64,000 nucleotides of DNA from Rouxiella silvae (GCF_002093625.1 NZ_MRWD01000012.1:34375-98374), one strand, 5' to 3'. Counted from the stretch's first letter, positions 1-10,955 are shown. Notes: a model not told the origin generated them from the letters alone. A program made the numbers and translations.

Positions 1-1
1 T

Positions 2-3000
2 AACGGCTCAATACCCTTGCCAGCCAGTATTTCACCACGTATAGCCAATCCATTTTTAAAAGTAATTAACAGTCACTCATGTCCATCCAGTAATAAAAAT
101 CTTTCTAAAATAAATAAAAATGATTGGAAAGTGATAGACGAACATATAATGCTGACTAAAGGAGAGCCACAGCGTGAAATTAGCTTACCTAAAAATTTTC
201 GAGAAGTAATTATTAGTCATGCCCCAACATTATTAGGGTTGTCACCCAATATTTTCATGTCATTAGCTCATCACATTCCTTCAATTAATTCACCAGAAAA
301 TGCTTACTCAAATATTATACCGTCTCTCCTTAGTCTAGAAAATCTGTGCGCGACGGTATCCAGTGCCTGGCAAATTATTCCAGCACTCCCTCAATGGCCT
401 TCAGGTGCGAGCGCCAATCCGTTAACGTTGCAAAACCCCAATATGCATAAACCCTCTGACAGTTTTAATGTGCTCAAAACGCAGTTACAGGCGTTTCAGC
501 TCACGTCAGACACCTTTCAAAACACTGTGCTTATAAATTATCTGGTCAATAAATATGTCCTTTTCTTCAGAGAGGACGACGTTCAACCGCCGCTAGAGCG
601 CATCAGACGGGAGCTGGATGATGGACGTTCGCGTGACGGTTTTAACCGCTTGCCTACCCGCGGTTTTAAAACGTTAAGCGTGATTAATCCTGCCGTTAAC
701 GGTAATTCCAGCGCAGCCGAAGTGATTCGCTGGGCAGATAGGCAAATGCAGGCTAGCAGAATACTGTTTACCCTTGCCTGGGACGAGGGTGCGGGAGGCA
801 TTGCGGCCTATCTTGGCGCGGGTTTGGCATCGACGCTTGGCGCGTTTGCCCAAACCCTGGGCGCAATAATGGACGGTACGCTGTTGGACCGTGAGCCGGG
901 TGAGACTCATGCGGAATGGCTGCTCAGATTGAGCAGCAATATTATCATCCCCCCGGAGGCGGCGGCTGCACGTGCGTTTAAAGTTAATCCGACTATCATA
1001 AATCGCGTTACCCCCTCTAGCCCCAGTGGTCTGAGGGTGAGTCATAAGGCCAGCGGATTAATGCGCACACTCTCGCCGGCGGCTGGCGAATCAAAGCTTT
1101 ATATCAACGTACAAGACAAGAGTTACGCCTTGACTCCTCACACCACTGAGGGCGTTTATCGCCTAAATAACGGGCGTGAAATTTATCTTAACCCGCTAGT
1201 CGGTGAGTGGAGAAGATTTTGTTCGGGTAACTCACATCTCAATGCCAAATCGCTTTCTGCCATTCCTGATGAATTACTCCGCCTCTCGCCGGGAGATCAT
1301 TCAGTATTGGCGTTCAGGGGAGAGATTAGCCCCGAGAGCAAAGTCTGGACACAGCCGGATACTGGTAAATACTACCTTGAAGTCCTCAAGCTTGACCCAG
1401 CAAATCAGAATAGTGTGGTTAGTCACTATGTTGAAGGCCACCTTGAGGGGCGTTTTTTTAGCATTAAGAACCCAAGTCAGCAGGCAGATAAACACCCTTT
1501 ACTGGAGTGGAAATCCGGCATCGGTAAATGGGAAGTCGTGGCAAACATTAACAGCGTAGTGACCAACAGCGTAACTTCTCCAATCTTTCGAGGCTTGCCA
1601 TCCAGTGTACAGGTCGTTCCCCTGGTTACATTGGATCCGGCATTATCACTGCCCGGTTTTGCCCATACCTATCGCCTTGACAATACGGGTGAGATTTTCA
1701 TTCGTACGGGCACAACGCGTCGTGGGGTGGCCCAATACATCAAGGTTGAACAGAGTAAAAGTCATCCTAAAATTTTTAGGCTTAACGTTTTTGACCGCGC
1801 AAAGGATCTTCGCGAAATTCGTTATTACCGCTATCAAGAAAACGGTGAGTTTACACTCGATAATGTGATTTCCTGCCATCGTGTCAAACGCGCTGAAGAC
1901 AATCTTTGCCAGCCTGGAACCTCGGGGCAAGCATCACAAAATAATCCCTCCTTGTTATATAAAAAAACGGTGGAACAAAATTCAAAAATAATTGCGGATA
2001 AAATCCATGAGATGAGGCTCAATACGCTAGAAATGGTGCCGATACAACGTCCCAATCTACCCTCGGTTCGCACTGCCGTAAGTATTGAGGATATACAAAA
2101 TGGCTACCGCAGTATGATCATTGCTGAAATCCCAATAACCCGAGTCCTTACGGTATTTGAATCCCAGAAAGTAATGGCTGAAGCGATAACCACTCGTTAT
2201 AACAAGATAACCCACGGAAAAGCTCCAGCTACCTCGGCAGAATACAGTTATATTTTATTTGATAAGTTAATTAAAGGCGGGATAAGCAACGACAATCTTT
2301 TAGTGGTTAATTTTTTACTGCAAGGAGAAGTGAAACATACTGCTCTCTTTTTTTCCTCTCACGGCGGTATTGAAAGAATATTAGGTCCGACGACTTCCGT
2401 ATTTGAGCCGCAGAAGGTTTCGGTTGAACAGTTGTATAAGGCCAGTCAGTCGTTAGTAAACGGTTTTGAAATATTAAACCCATGGTCAGATAAAAATAAA
2501 CATGTTGTCTACAAGGCAGGTGCGAGCCGTGATTCAATAAAAAGGGATATGGTGAAAATCCTGAAAGAGTCCGGCATAGAGATTAATGACGATTATATTC
2601 CTGGTCAGGGGGGCGTACCCAAATATCGTGGAACGCTAAGGCTTGAGGATGTCGAGCTTGTGGCACAGGATCCCGTCCGTGATTCTTACTGTTTGCTTAA
2701 TCCCGGAGAGGCTACATTCAGAGAAACGATACGGGAGAATTATGGCATCCTTGCCCGTGGAGAAGCCGTACTCAATGAGCCTATGGGCACGATGAAGGGT
2801 AGGCCATCATCCCTTGGGGCGCGTTTTGACAGCATAAACCAGATTTTCAGTCAGTTGGCAGTACTCGACGACAGTCAGCTGCGTGCATTTATCAAAGAGA
2901 AATTCGGCGAAGAACGGCTGGATAAAAAAACCGATCTGTTCAGAAGGTCGATTGTCCAGACTTTAAATAACCTAAATAGTTATCGCCCCGGCGGTGGACG

Positions 3001-3922
3001 AGTGAACCGGCTAGTGTTGCTTAAATCTCGGCTGCCCACATCATCATCGGAAGTCCTTGGGTTTGTGACGAATGATAAAAATGATCCTGACCCATTTTTC
3101 AGTATTATTCACAAAGAACAGTGGGGCTATATGAATTTATTCACTTACGCCAGTCAGATGCATTTAATTTGCCACGAAATGAGCCATGTTCCCGAGCCAA
3201 GTTTTTTGACCGACAACACTCGATTGAAAACGTATGATTTCTTCTATAACAATTTGGCGGGGCACGGAACTTTCTTCCAACCTTATCCCAATCGAATCAG
3301 CTCTTATTCGCTTGAACACAACGACGTGGTGTTTTCAAAAGATACTGAGTCACATTTAGTGCTTAAGTCTTATGATGAATATTTGACTAGCGAGCATGAG
3401 GAGAGTGTTGATTTCAAAAACGTCGATGATCGAGTGGTTTTCAAAGGAAATATTGACACAGGGTTTAACAAAAAAATTGCCGAGCTGAATAAGTTGATTG
3501 GTACTTATAATGCGGGTGAGGGGCTTTATTCCGATGTGCAGCTCGAGGAAAGATATCTATTGGAGTTTACTGAACGCTTCAACGAGGCTATGAAAAAATC
3601 TGGGTTATCTGAAATAAAGCTTGGCCTGAAGACTTTGACTCGCCGTAGGAACGACGGGAGTCAAAAACTGGAAATTGATCCGAATGCTTATGAAGCGATG
3701 AGGCGGTTTTTTCAGCGTATCGCCAACGACAAGGAGGCGCGGATTGCCATTGTTATGAACAATGCCGACAGTATTACTTACTATCAATTTCTACTGGCGG
3801 CTGAAAAAGAGCTAATAAGCCCACATCTTCCTAACGGCGGCAGTTTACCAAAACCAGACGAAAGACTGCCTTGGGCAGATTCGGATGAATCGGAAGACAG
3901 CGAGATGTCAGACAAAAGGTAG
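2..3922 (+). CDS. large putative toxin/effector with HExxH motif, 5' end probably outside window
   Basis: The frame is open from base 2 to the stop at 3920-3922. The first start-like codon is a TTG at 17 with no ribosome site in view, so the true start probably lies upstream. From that TTG it encodes 1301 residues. A glycine/alanine-rich hydrophobic stretch at about residues 257-285 could insert into a membrane. Repeated short beta-rich units of the type 'YRLNNGREIYLNPLVGEWR' (about 345-400) resemble the middle parts of large dermonecrotic-type toxins. The motif HEMSH at residues 1053-1057 fits the zinc-metallopeptidase signature HExxH; I cannot name the third ligand. The C-terminus is acidic. 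Several stretches are visibly A/T-richer than the neighbouring genes. I do not recognise a specific family. 'Toxin' is an inference from size, architecture and the HExxH motif. An ordinary large surface or secreted protein is the main alternative. Confidence 0.5.
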   Translation, partial: NGSIPLPASISPRIANPFLKVINSHSCPSSNKNLSKINKNDWKVIDEHIMLTKGEPQREISLPKNFREVIISHAPTLLGLSPNIFMSLAHHIPSINSPENAYSNIIPSLLSLENLCATVSSAWQIIPALPQWPSGASANPLTLQNPNMHKPSDSFNVLKTQLQAFQLTSDTFQNTVLINYLVNKYVLFFREDDVQPPLERIRRELDDGRSRDGFNRLPTRGFKTLSVINPAVNGNSSAAEVIRWADRQMQASRILFTLAWDEGAGGIAAYLGAGLASTLGAFAQTLGAIMDGTLLDREPGETHAEWLLRLSSNIIIPPEAAAARAFKVNPTIINRVTPSSPSGLRVSHKASGLMRTLSPAAGESKLYINVQDKSYALTPHTTEGVYRLNNGREIYLNPLVGEWRRFCSGNSHLNAKSLSAIPDELLRLSPGDHSVLAFRGEISPESKVWTQPDTGKYYLEVLKLDPANQNSVVSHYVEGHLEGRFFSIKNPSQQADKHPLLEWKSGIGKWEVVANINSVVTNSVTSPIFRGLPSSVQVVPLVTLDPALSLPGFAHTYRLDNTGEIFIRTGTTRRGVAQYIKVEQSKSHPKIFRLNVFDRAKDLREIRYYRYQENGEFTLDNVISCHRVKRAEDNLCQPGTSGQASQNNPSLLYKKTVEQNSKIIADKIHEMRLNTLEMVPIQRPNLPSVRTAVSIEDIQNGYRSMIIAEIPITRVLTVFESQKVMAEAITTRYNKITHGKAPATSAEYSYILFDKLIKGGISNDNLLVVNFLLQGEVKHTALFFSSHGGIERILGPTTSVFEPQKVSVEQLYKASQSLVNGFEILNPWSDKNKHVVYKAGASRDSIKRDMVKILKESGIEINDDYIPGQGGVPKYRGTLRLEDVELVAQDPVRDSYCLLNPGEATFRETIRENYGILARGEAVLNEPMGTMKGRPSSLGARFDSINQIFSQLAVLDDSQLRAFIKEKFGEERLDKKTDLFRRSIVQTLNNLNSYRPGGGRVNRLVLLKSRLPTSSSEVLGFVTNDKNDPDPFFSIIHKEQWGYMNLFTYASQMHLICHEMSHVPEPSFLTDNTRLKTYDFFYNNLAGHGTFFQPYPNRISSYSLEHNDVVFSKDTESHLVLKSYDEYLTSEHEESVDFKNVDDRVVFKGNIDTGFNKKIAELNKLIGTYNAGEGLYSDVQLEERYLLEFTERFNEAMKKSGLSEIKLGLKTLTRRRNDGSQKLEIDPNAYEAMRRFFQRIANDKEARIAIVMNNADSITYYQFLLAAEKELISPHLPNGGSLPKPDERLPWADSDESEDSEMSDKR

Positions 3923-4011
3923 GGCGGCGTGAGAATTGCCCTGCGTCAGATTTGGCTCAGGGTAAGATGTCTGCGATAATATCGATTGGCTCCTTAAACT
4001 CTGAGATACGC

Positions 4012-4683
4012 ATGCAGTACCCGATTAACGAGATGTTCGAAACCCTGCAAGGGGAAGGCTATTTTACCGGCGTGCCGGCTATTTTTATTCGTTTGCAAGG
4101 CTGCCCGGTAGGTTGCAGCTGGTGCGACACGAAACACACTTGGGAAAAATTTGCCGATCGTGAAGTCGATATGCAGCGTATCCTGGTGAAAACGCAGGAG
4201 AGTGACGCATGGGGCAATGCCAGCGCCGAAAAACTCCATCAGGTTATCCAGAATCAAGGTTGGACGGCAAAACACATCGTGATAACCGGTGGCGAGCCGT
4301 GTATTTACAATCTCGAGCCGTTGACTGAACTGTTGGAACAGGAAGGTTACAGCTGCCAGATTGAAACCAGCGGCACGCATGAAGTGCGCTGCTCGGCCAA
4401 AACCTGGGTCACCGTTTCACCAAAAGTGAACATGCGTGGCGGTTACGACATTCTGCCACAGGCGCTACAGCGCGCCGATGAGATTAAGCACCCGGTGGCT
4501 CGTCAGCGTGATATTGATGCGCTGGAACAGCTGCTTGCCACGTTGAGTGACGATAAGGCGCGCATTATTGCCCTGCAGCCGATCAGCCAGAAAGAAGAAG
4601 CCACCAAATTATGTATCGCGACGTGTATCGCGAAAAATTGGCGGCTTTCGATGCAAACTCACAAGTATCTCAATATCGCCTAA
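4012..4683 (+). CDS. queE: 7-carboxy-7-deazaguanine synthase QueE
   Basis: Radical-SAM enzyme that converts 6-carboxy-tetrahydropterin to 7-carboxy-7-deazaguanine in the queuosine (preQ0) pathway. From ATG 4012 the protein has 223 residues, the E. coli length, and begins MQYPINEMFETLQGEGYF as in E. coli. The frame is open further upstream to 3952, but that extension has no family counterpart. The cluster-binding cysteines are in CPVGCSWC, and the SAM-site glycine motif ITGGEPC follows. The gene sits just after the large toxin-like gene and converges on queD, which makes its substrate. The C-terminus MQTHKYLNIA is characteristic. Confidence 0.96.
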   Translation: MQYPINEMFETLQGEGYFTGVPAIFIRLQGCPVGCSWCDTKHTWEKFADREVDMQRILVKTQESDAWGNASAEKLHQVIQNQGWTAKHIVITGGEPCIYNLEPLTELLEQEGYSCQIETSGTHEVRCSAKTWVTVSPKVNMRGGYDILPQALQRADEIKHPVARQRDIDALEQLLATLSDDKARIIALQPISQKEEATKLCIATCIAKNWRLSMQTHKYLNIA

Positions 4684-4733
4684 TACTAGCGTTGATTATT
4701 GATACTGTTTAAAGAAATGACTGACAGGGCCGA

Positions 4734-5093
4734 TTAACCGCGATAAACGCAGCCGGCGGTGCAAGTTTCTTTAATGCGCACCGCGCTCAACAGTGGGAGC
4801 AGAGGTTTCATCTTGTTCCAGATCCACTCGGCCAGCACTTCGCTGGTTGGGTTCTCAAGGCCAGGGATATCATTGAGATAATAGTGATCCAAGCTGTCGA
4901 GTATCGGCCCAAAGGCAACTTTTAATTCAGCAAAATCCATCACCCAACCAGTGTGTGGATCCACTTCCCCAGTGATCTCCAAACGTACGGCAAAAGAGTG
5001 CCCGTGAAGGCGACCGCATTTATGTCCTGCTGGAACGTGAGGCAGGTGATGAGCGGCTTCGAACATAAAATCTTTAAATAATGTAGTGGTCAT
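4734..5093 (-). CDS. queD: 6-carboxy-5,6,7,8-tetrahydropterin synthase QueD
   Basis: PTPS-family enzyme that turns 7,8-dihydroneopterin triphosphate into 6-carboxytetrahydropterin, the substrate of QueE, in queuosine biosynthesis. The protein has 119 residues (E. coli about 120). Zinc-binding histidines are seen in [11 protein letters not shown] and in the GRLHGHSF motif. The catalytic cysteine is in GHKCGRLHG, and the C-terminal motif [12 protein letters not shown] is conserved. It is convergent with queE, 50 bp away, and divergent from the alpha/beta hydrolase gene. Confidence 0.96.
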   Translation of the reverse strand: MTTTLFKDFMFEAAHHLPHVPAGHKCGRLHGHSFAVRLEITGEVDPHTGWVMDFAELKVAFGPILDSLDHYYLNDIPGLENPTSEVLAEWIWNKMKPLLPLLSAVRIKETCTAGCVYRG

Positions 5094-5263
5094 AACACTG
5101 TCTCGTTGACTGCAAAAAACGCGGCATATTAACGGAATCCAGCCTGTTGCGCCATGAGTTATCTGCTCTGTGAATAGACAGATATTGAGCTTTGGTGTAT
5201 TTACTCATGGTGACCCCATGACTTACAGTGGTGGCGTAAGATACTAACCTATTGAGATAGTGA

Positions 5264-6337
5264 ATGATTAAAGTGCTACGTTGGGCTGTACTCTTGCTGA
5301 TATTTTCTGCAACAGCTAAAGCCGATGACCTATCGAATAATAATAAATCTGCCACGGGCGCGGCACCGGGGGTCAACAGCAGTGCACCTGTTGCAGCTGC
5401 GGCGCCGTCGTCTCCTGCTGTCGTTGCCAAAACGTCGCCTGCGGTGACTAAAGCCGTATCGCCTAAAGCTGCTGTCAAACCACCCGCGATTGTTTTAAAA
5501 ACGCTGGCAGACGGCACGGGCAGTTTTTTCTATCCGGCCGGGGCCAATAAAAAGCCGCTTGAAGTTTATACCTATCAGCCTGCGGGCACCGATGCCAGCA
5601 CGCCGATTATCATGGTGATGAGCGGTGCCGATCGTAATGCCTCGACCTACCGCAATGATTGGATCAAAGTGGCCGATCAGTACCATTTCCGTATTGTTGT
5701 GCCGCGTTTCACGGATCAGGATTTCCCAGGCGTTTACGGTTACAATTTGGGTAATATACAAGACCCTAAGACCCATCATCGGGTGCCGAAATCACAGTGG
5801 GGCTTTACGCTGGTCAACGATATTTTTAATACCTTACGTCAGCAAGGCATTACGACCCAGTCGCAGTACTATCTGTTTGGCAACAGCGCCGGTTGTCAGT
5901 TTGTGCATCGCATGTTAACGCTACTGCCTCAGCCCGAAGTAAAGGCCGCGATTTGTGCCGCCGCAGGATGGTGGACGCTGCCCGATACCGACCAGCGCTG
6001 GCCTTACGGGTTACGCGCATCGCCGATAAAAGTCAGCCAGAGCCAGTTGGCGGAATACTTTGCCAAACCGGTGCTTATTGCCGTCGGTGCGAATGACGAT
6101 GACCCAGAAAACCGCGTGCTGCGCCACTCCAAAGGGGCGATGGCGCAGGGCACTAATCGCCTCGAGCGGGCCGAGAACTTCTTTACTACCTCGCAGCAGC
6201 AGGCCGAACAAAACTACATGCCGTTTAACTGGCACTTTGTGGCGCTGCCGGACGTGGCCCACGGCGGCAGCAATATGTCGATTTATGCCGCAGGGCAATT
6301 TTCGCGCTTTGAACAGCAGCATGAGTTTAATCCGTGA
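5264..6337 (+). CDS. exported alpha/beta hydrolase (PHB-depolymerase-like fold)
   Basis: A 357-residue protein. The N-terminal signal peptide (MIKVLRWAVLLLIFSATAKA) is followed by an Ala/Val/Pro-rich low-complexity linker to about residue 80, then a hydrolase domain. The nucleophile elbow GNSAG places the likely catalytic serine at 208. A late Asp (VGANDDDPENR) and His (LPDVAHGGSNM) complete a plausible triad. This arrangement is typical of secreted esterases or poly-hydroxyalkanoate depolymerase-like proteins. The substrate cannot be read from the sequence. The gene stands alone between queD (divergent) and cysJ and ends in a clear terminator. It is not part of the usual E. coli queD-cysJ interval. 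Confidence 0.75.
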   Translation: MIKVLRWAVLLLIFSATAKADDLSNNNKSATGAAPGVNSSAPVAAAAPSSPAVVAKTSPAVTKAVSPKAAVKPPAIVLKTLADGTGSFFYPAGANKKPLEVYTYQPAGTDASTPIIMVMSGADRNASTYRNDWIKVADQYHFRIVVPRFTDQDFPGVYGYNLGNIQDPKTHHRVPKSQWGFTLVNDIFNTLRQQGITTQSQYYLFGNSAGCQFVHRMLTLLPQPEVKAAICAAAGWWTLPDTDQRWPYGLRASPIKVSQSQLAEYFAKPVLIAVGANDDDPENRVLRHSKGAMAQGTNRLERAENFFTTSQQQAEQNYMPFNWHFVALPDVAHGGSNMSIYAAGQFSRFEQQHEFNP

Positions 6338-6396
6338 TTAATCGCCGTTGAGAAGCCTTTTCTCTGCGGCAACCCTGTGAACATAAAGATATTTAC

Positions 6397-6420
6397 AACC
6401 CCGCAAATGCGGGGTTTTCT
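6397..6420 (+). terminator. intrinsic terminator after the alpha/beta hydrolase
   Basis: An 8-bp perfect stem (AACCCCGC / GCGGGGTT) with a 4-base loop AAAT runs straight into TTTTCT, about 60 bp after the stop codon. Confidence 0.85.
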
Positions 6421-6676
6421 CATTTATGGGCCACGATTTAATCGCTCTGAAAGACCCTGATTTTTTTATTAGTTATTTCAGTAGCCTATAACCGGCCCTT
6501 TACCACTTTTATCGATAGTTTTTACCTGAAAAAACACTTAGTCATTATGGTTATTTAATATTCCCATCACTTATTTAATTGTTATGATCTCGCTGGTTAA
6601 CCTACACGCTAACAACACTTTCCGCATAAAACAGCTCGTTGATACTAGCTAAAGCAATAAGGGAATTCGTACCGCG
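6421..6676 (+). promoter_or_regulatory. cysJIH upstream region
   Basis: A/T-rich interval of 256 bp with no credible gene. In E. coli the cysJIH promoter needs CysB with N-acetylserine, and its binding sites are loosely conserved A/T-rich tracts. The same control is likely here, but I cannot mark a specific CysB box. A ribosome site (AAGGG, about 6658-6663) lies before the cysJ ATG. Confidence 0.45.
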
Positions 6677-8479
6677 ATGACGACTCAGGCACCTCCTACT
6701 TCTTTGCTCCCTCTCACCCCGGAGCAGATGGCACGGCTGCAATCGGCGATTGGTGACTATTCGCCAACCCAATTGGCCTGGTTATCCGGCTATTTTTGGG
6801 GAATGACCCATGCGCAGCCGGGTGCAGTTGCGGCACCTGCTCCGGCAGCGGCTGCGGCGTCGATTACGCTGATATCTGCCTCTCAGACCGGCAACGCGCG
6901 CCGGTTGGCCGAGCAACTGCGCGATGCGCTGGTGACGGCTAAGCTTAACGTTAATCTGGTGAACGCCGCTGATTACAAGTTTAAGCAGATTGGTCAGGAG
7001 AAACTGTTAGCGATCGTGGCCTCAACGCAGGGTGAAGGTGAACCCGCCGAGGAAGCCGTGGCGTTGCACAAATTCCTGATGTCTAAAAAGGCGCCGAACA
7101 TGCCAGATACGGCGTTTGCTGTGTTTGGACTGGGCGATACCTCTTACGAATTCTTCTGTCAGGCGGGGAAAGATTTTGATACGCGTCTGGGCGAACTGGG
7201 TGCAGAACGCCTGCTCGACAGAGTAGACGCCGACGTTGAGTATCAGGAGCAGGCTGCCGACTGGATCTCGCGAGTCGTTGAGGTGCTGAAAAAGCGCGTT
7301 CCGGTCGAATCGCCGGCTGCTCAAGCCGCCTCGATATCGGGTAACGTTAACCTGCTCGACAGCAGCCCTTACAGTAAAGAACAGCCACTGACCGCCTTGC
7401 TGTCGGTGAATCAGAAGATTACCGGTCGCGACTCCGACAAAGACGTTCGCCACATTGAAATTGATTTGGGTGATTCTGGCCTGCGTTATCAGCCGGGCGA
7501 TGCGCTGGGCGTATGGTTTGAAAATGACCCGCAGCTGGTGAAAGAACTGGTTGAACTGCTGTGGCTCAAGGGCGATGAGCCGGTTGAGGTTAACGGCAAA
7601 ACGCTGCCGCTAAATGATGCGCTACAGCACTACATAGAACTGACGCAAAACACCACGGTGATCGTTGATAAATACGCCGCCGTCTGTCGTGACACCGACC
7701 TGCTGGCGTTGTTGACCGATAAAAGTGCGCTCCAGCAGTATGCGCAAACCACGCCGTTCGTTGACATGGTGCGTCGCGCGCCAACCGAACTGCTGCCGCA
7801 GCAACTTGTGGACCTGTTGCGCCCGCTGACGCCGCGCCTGTACTCGATTGCATCGTCTCAGGCAGAAGCGGAAACTGAAGTTCATATTACCGTCGGCGCA
7901 GTACGTTATGACATTGACGGCCGCGCTCGCAGCGGCGGCGCTTCGGGTTATCTGGCCGATCGCCTTGAGGAGGACGCAGAGGTTCGCGTGTTCATCGAGC
8001 ATAACGATAACTTCCGCCTGCCGGCTGACCCGCAGACCCCGGTCATCATGATTGGCCCTGGCACCGGTATCGCACCTTTTCGCGCCTTTATGCAACAGCG
8101 CGACAACGACGGTGCGGGTGGCAAGAACTGGCTGTTTTTCGGTAATCCGCACTTCACCGATGATTTCCTCTATCAGGTTGAATGGCAGCGTTATGTCAAA
8201 GACGGTCTATTAACCCATATCAGTCTGGCTTGGTCTCGCGACCAGTCCGAGAAAGTTTATGTGCAGGACAAGCTGCGCGCCAAAGGTGCCGAAGTTTGGC
8301 AATGGCTACAGGAAGGCGCGCACATTTATGTCTGCGGTGACGCAAATCGAATGGCGAAAGATGTTGAACAGACGCTGCTTGAGCTGATTGCCGAGCACGG
8401 TTCAATGGATATCGAAACCGCCGATGAATTTTTGAGTGACCTACGTTTTGAGCGTCGTTACCAGCGAGATGTCTATTAA
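6677..8479 (+). CDS. cysJ: sulfite reductase [NADPH] flavoprotein alpha subunit CysJ
   Basis: Flavoprotein of the assimilatory sulfite reductase. It passes electrons from NADPH through FAD and FMN to CysI. It has 600 residues (E. coli 599). In order: an Ala-rich linker, a flavodoxin-like FMN domain with [13 protein letters not shown] (about 72-84), a FAD domain with RLYSIASS, and an NADPH domain with [16 protein letters not shown] and the C-terminal RYQRDVY. The stop overlaps the cysI start by one base (TAATG), so the two are probably translationally coupled. It is the first gene of the cysJIH operon. Confidence 0.98.
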   Translation: MTTQAPPTSLLPLTPEQMARLQSAIGDYSPTQLAWLSGYFWGMTHAQPGAVAAPAPAAAAASITLISASQTGNARRLAEQLRDALVTAKLNVNLVNAADYKFKQIGQEKLLAIVASTQGEGEPAEEAVALHKFLMSKKAPNMPDTAFAVFGLGDTSYEFFCQAGKDFDTRLGELGAERLLDRVDADVEYQEQAADWISRVVEVLKKRVPVESPAAQAASISGNVNLLDSSPYSKEQPLTALLSVNQKITGRDSDKDVRHIEIDLGDSGLRYQPGDALGVWFENDPQLVKELVELLWLKGDEPVEVNGKTLPLNDALQHYIELTQNTTVIVDKYAAVCRDTDLLALLTDKSALQQYAQTTPFVDMVRRAPTELLPQQLVDLLRPLTPRLYSIASSQAEAETEVHITVGAVRYDIDGRARSGGASGYLADRLEEDAEVRVFIEHNDNFRLPADPQTPVIMIGPGTGIAPFRAFMQQRDNDGAGGKNWLFFGNPHFTDDFLYQVEWQRYVKDGLLTHISLAWSRDQSEKVYVQDKLRAKGAEVWQWLQEGAHIYVCGDANRMAKDVEQTLLELIAEHGSMDIETADEFLSDLRFERRYQRDVY

Positions 8480-10209
8480 TGAGCACTGAAATTATGAATG
8501 ACAAACATCCCGGACCTTTGGTGGTCGAAGGCAAGTTGACCGACGCAGAACGTCTTAAAAAAGAGAGCAATTTTCTGCGCGGCACCATCACCGAAGACCT
8601 GACCGACGGCCTGACCGGTGGTTTCAACGGTGATAACTTCCTGCTCATCCGTTTCCACGGCATGTATCAGCAGGATGACCGTGATATTCGCGCCGAACGC
8701 GCCGAGCAAAAACTTGAACCGCGTCACGCCATGATGCTGCGCTGCCGCTTACCGGGCGGTGTGATGACCCCTGAACAGTGGCTGGGTATCGACAAGTTTG
8801 CGGAAGACAGCACAATTTATGGCAGCATTCGCATCACCAACCGTCAGACTTTCCAGTTCCATGGCATTTTGAAGCCTAACGTAAAGCCGGTGCATCAGTT
8901 GCTGAACAAGCTGGGCCTCGACGCGCTGGCCACGGCTAACGACGTTAACCGTAACGTACTTTGTACCTCTAATCCGGTTGAGTCAGAGTTGCACTATGAA
9001 GCCTGGCAGTGGGCGAAGAAGATTTCTGAACACTTGCTGCCGCGCACTCGCGCCTATGCCGAGGTGTGGTTGGATCAGGAAAAAGTCGAAACGACCGACG
9101 AAGAGCCGATCCTTGGCTCCACTTATCTGCCGCGTAAATTTAAAACGACGGTAGTTATTCCACCGCAGAACGACGTTGACTTGCACGCCAACGACTTGAA
9201 CTTTGTGGCAATCGCCGATAACGGCAAGCTGGTTGGATTTAACGTGCTGGTTGGCGGTGGCCTTTCTATCGCCCACGGCGACAAAACGACCTATGCGCGC
9301 ACCGCCAGCGAGCTGGGCTTTATCCCACTGGAAAATACGCTAGCGGTGGCAGAAGCCGTGGTGACAACCCAGCGCGACTGGGGGAATCGTACCAACCGTA
9401 AAAACGCGAAAACCAAATACACCCTTGAGCGCGTCGGCGTTGAGACCTTCAAAGCTGAAGTTGAAAAACGTGCGGGTATCGCCTTTACCGAGGTTCGTCC
9501 TTATGAATTCACGGGTCGCGGCGATCGCATCGGCTGGGTGAAGGGCATTGATAAACAATGGCATTTGACGCTGTTTATCGAGAATGGCCGTATTCTGGAC
9601 TACCCGGGCCGCCCGTTGAAAACCGGTTTGGCTGAAATTGCTCGTGTACACAAAGGCGACTTCCGCCTGACGGCGAACCAAAACTTGATCGTGGCCGGCG
9701 TCGATGAAAAAGACAAAGATCGCATAGAAGCGCTGGCACGCAATCACGGCCTGATTGACGATGGTCTCAGCGAACAGCGTAAAAACTCAATGGCCTGCGT
9801 GTCCTATCCTACGTGTCCACTGGCGATGGCCGAGGCTGAGCGCTTTCTGCCAGAGTTTGTGACTCAAGTTGAAGACATCATGCATCAGCACGGTGTCGGC
9901 AAAGAGCATATCGTTCTGCGCGTCACCGGTTGTCCGAATGGCTGCGGCCGTGCGCTGCTGGCAGAAATTGGCCTGGTAGGCAAAGCAATGAATCGCTATA
10001 ACCTGCATCTCGGCGGTAATCGTGCGGGGACGCGCATCCCTCGCATGTATCGCGAGAACATTACGGATGTAGAGATTCTGGCTATCATCGATGAGCTGGT
10101 TGGCCGCTGGTCAAAAGAGCGTGAGGCTGATGAAGGCTTCGGTGACTATGTGATCCGTGCCGGTATCATCAAGCCGGTACTCGATCCCGCCCGCGATTTT
10201 TACGACTGA
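8479..10209 (+). CDS. cysI: sulfite reductase [NADPH] hemoprotein beta subunit CysI
   Basis: Siroheme/4Fe-4S subunit that reduces sulfite to sulfide with six electrons. It has 576 residues (E. coli 570; the extra residues are mostly at the N-terminus). The cluster and siroheme ligands are Cys440, Cys446, Cys485 and Cys489, in MACVSYPTC and TGCPNGCGR. Sulfite-binding Arg/Lys motifs such as [10 protein letters not shown] are intact. It overlaps cysJ by one base and is followed by cysH after 11 bp. The siroheme it needs is made by CysG, encoded 2 kb downstream. Confidence 0.98.
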   Translation: MSTEIMNDKHPGPLVVEGKLTDAERLKKESNFLRGTITEDLTDGLTGGFNGDNFLLIRFHGMYQQDDRDIRAERAEQKLEPRHAMMLRCRLPGGVMTPEQWLGIDKFAEDSTIYGSIRITNRQTFQFHGILKPNVKPVHQLLNKLGLDALATANDVNRNVLCTSNPVESELHYEAWQWAKKISEHLLPRTRAYAEVWLDQEKVETTDEEPILGSTYLPRKFKTTVVIPPQNDVDLHANDLNFVAIADNGKLVGFNVLVGGGLSIAHGDKTTYARTASELGFIPLENTLAVAEAVVTTQRDWGNRTNRKNAKTKYTLERVGVETFKAEVEKRAGIAFTEVRPYEFTGRGDRIGWVKGIDKQWHLTLFIENGRILDYPGRPLKTGLAEIARVHKGDFRLTANQNLIVAGVDEKDKDRIEALARNHGLIDDGLSEQRKNSMACVSYPTCPLAMAEAERFLPEFVTQVEDIMHQHGVGKEHIVLRVTGCPNGCGRALLAEIGLVGKAMNRYNLHLGGNRAGTRIPRMYRENITDVEILAIIDELVGRWSKEREADEGFGDYVIRAGIIKPVLDPARDFYD

Positions 10210-10220
10210 CAGGAGGCGAT

Positions 10221-10955
10221 ATGACACTACTCTCCCTAACCGAACTGAATGCACTGCCTAAGTCCGGACAGGCATTGGCACTGGCCGAGGTTAATGGCCA
10301 GCTGGAAAAACTTTCCGCCGAACAGCGCGTGAGTTGGGCGTTGGAAAATTTACCGGGCGAGTTTAGTCTATCGTCCAGCTTCGGGATCCAGGCCGCAGTG
10401 TGCCTGCATCTGGTCACCCGTCAGCGTCCGGATATTCCCGTTATTCTTACCGATACCGGCTACCTGTTTCCTGAGACTTATCAGTTCATTGACGCATTGA
10501 CCGAACAGTTGAACCTTAACCTAAAGGTTTTCCGCGCCGAGCATTCTCCTGCCTGGCAGGAAGCGCGCTATGGAAAACTGTGGGAGCAGGGCGTTGAGGG
10601 CATTGAAAAGTACAATCTGATTAATAAGGTTGAGCCAATGAACCGCGCACTCGACACGCTGGGTGCCCAGACATGGTTCGCGGGTCTACGTCGCGAACAG
10701 TCGGGCAGCCGCGCCAATTTGCCGGTGCTGGCTGTACAGCGCGGCGTGTTCAAAATCCTGCCGATCATTGACTGGGACAACCGCCAGATCTTCCAGTATT
10801 TGAAGCAGCACGGCCTGAGCTATCACCCGCTTTGGGACGAGGGATATCTTTCTGTGGGCGATACTCACACCACCAAAAAGTGGGAAGAGGGCATGTCAGA
10901 GGAAGAAACTCGCTTCTTTGGTCTCAAACGCGAGTGTGGGTTGCACGAAGGTTAA
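10221..10955 (+). CDS. cysH: phosphoadenylyl-sulfate (PAPS) reductase CysH
   Basis: Thioredoxin-dependent enzyme that reduces PAPS to sulfite. It has 244 residues, the E. coli length. The PP-loop-like motif [10 protein letters not shown] binds the nucleotide, and the catalytic Cys239 sits in the C-terminal ECGLHEG. It lacks the CC...CxxC cluster cysteines of plant/APS-type reductases, so it is the PAPS type, consistent with cysC being present. A ribosome site (AGGAGG) lies in the 11-bp gap after cysI. It is the last gene of cysJIH. Confidence 0.97.
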   Translation: MTLLSLTELNALPKSGQALALAEVNGQLEKLSAEQRVSWALENLPGEFSLSSSFGIQAAVCLHLVTRQRPDIPVILTDTGYLFPETYQFIDALTEQLNLNLKVFRAEHSPAWQEARYGKLWEQGVEGIEKYNLINKVEPMNRALDTLGAQTWFAGLRREQSGSRANLPVLAVQRGVFKILPIIDWDNRQIFQYLKQHGLSYHPLWDEGYLSVGDTHTTKKWEEGMSEEETRFFGLKRECGLHEG

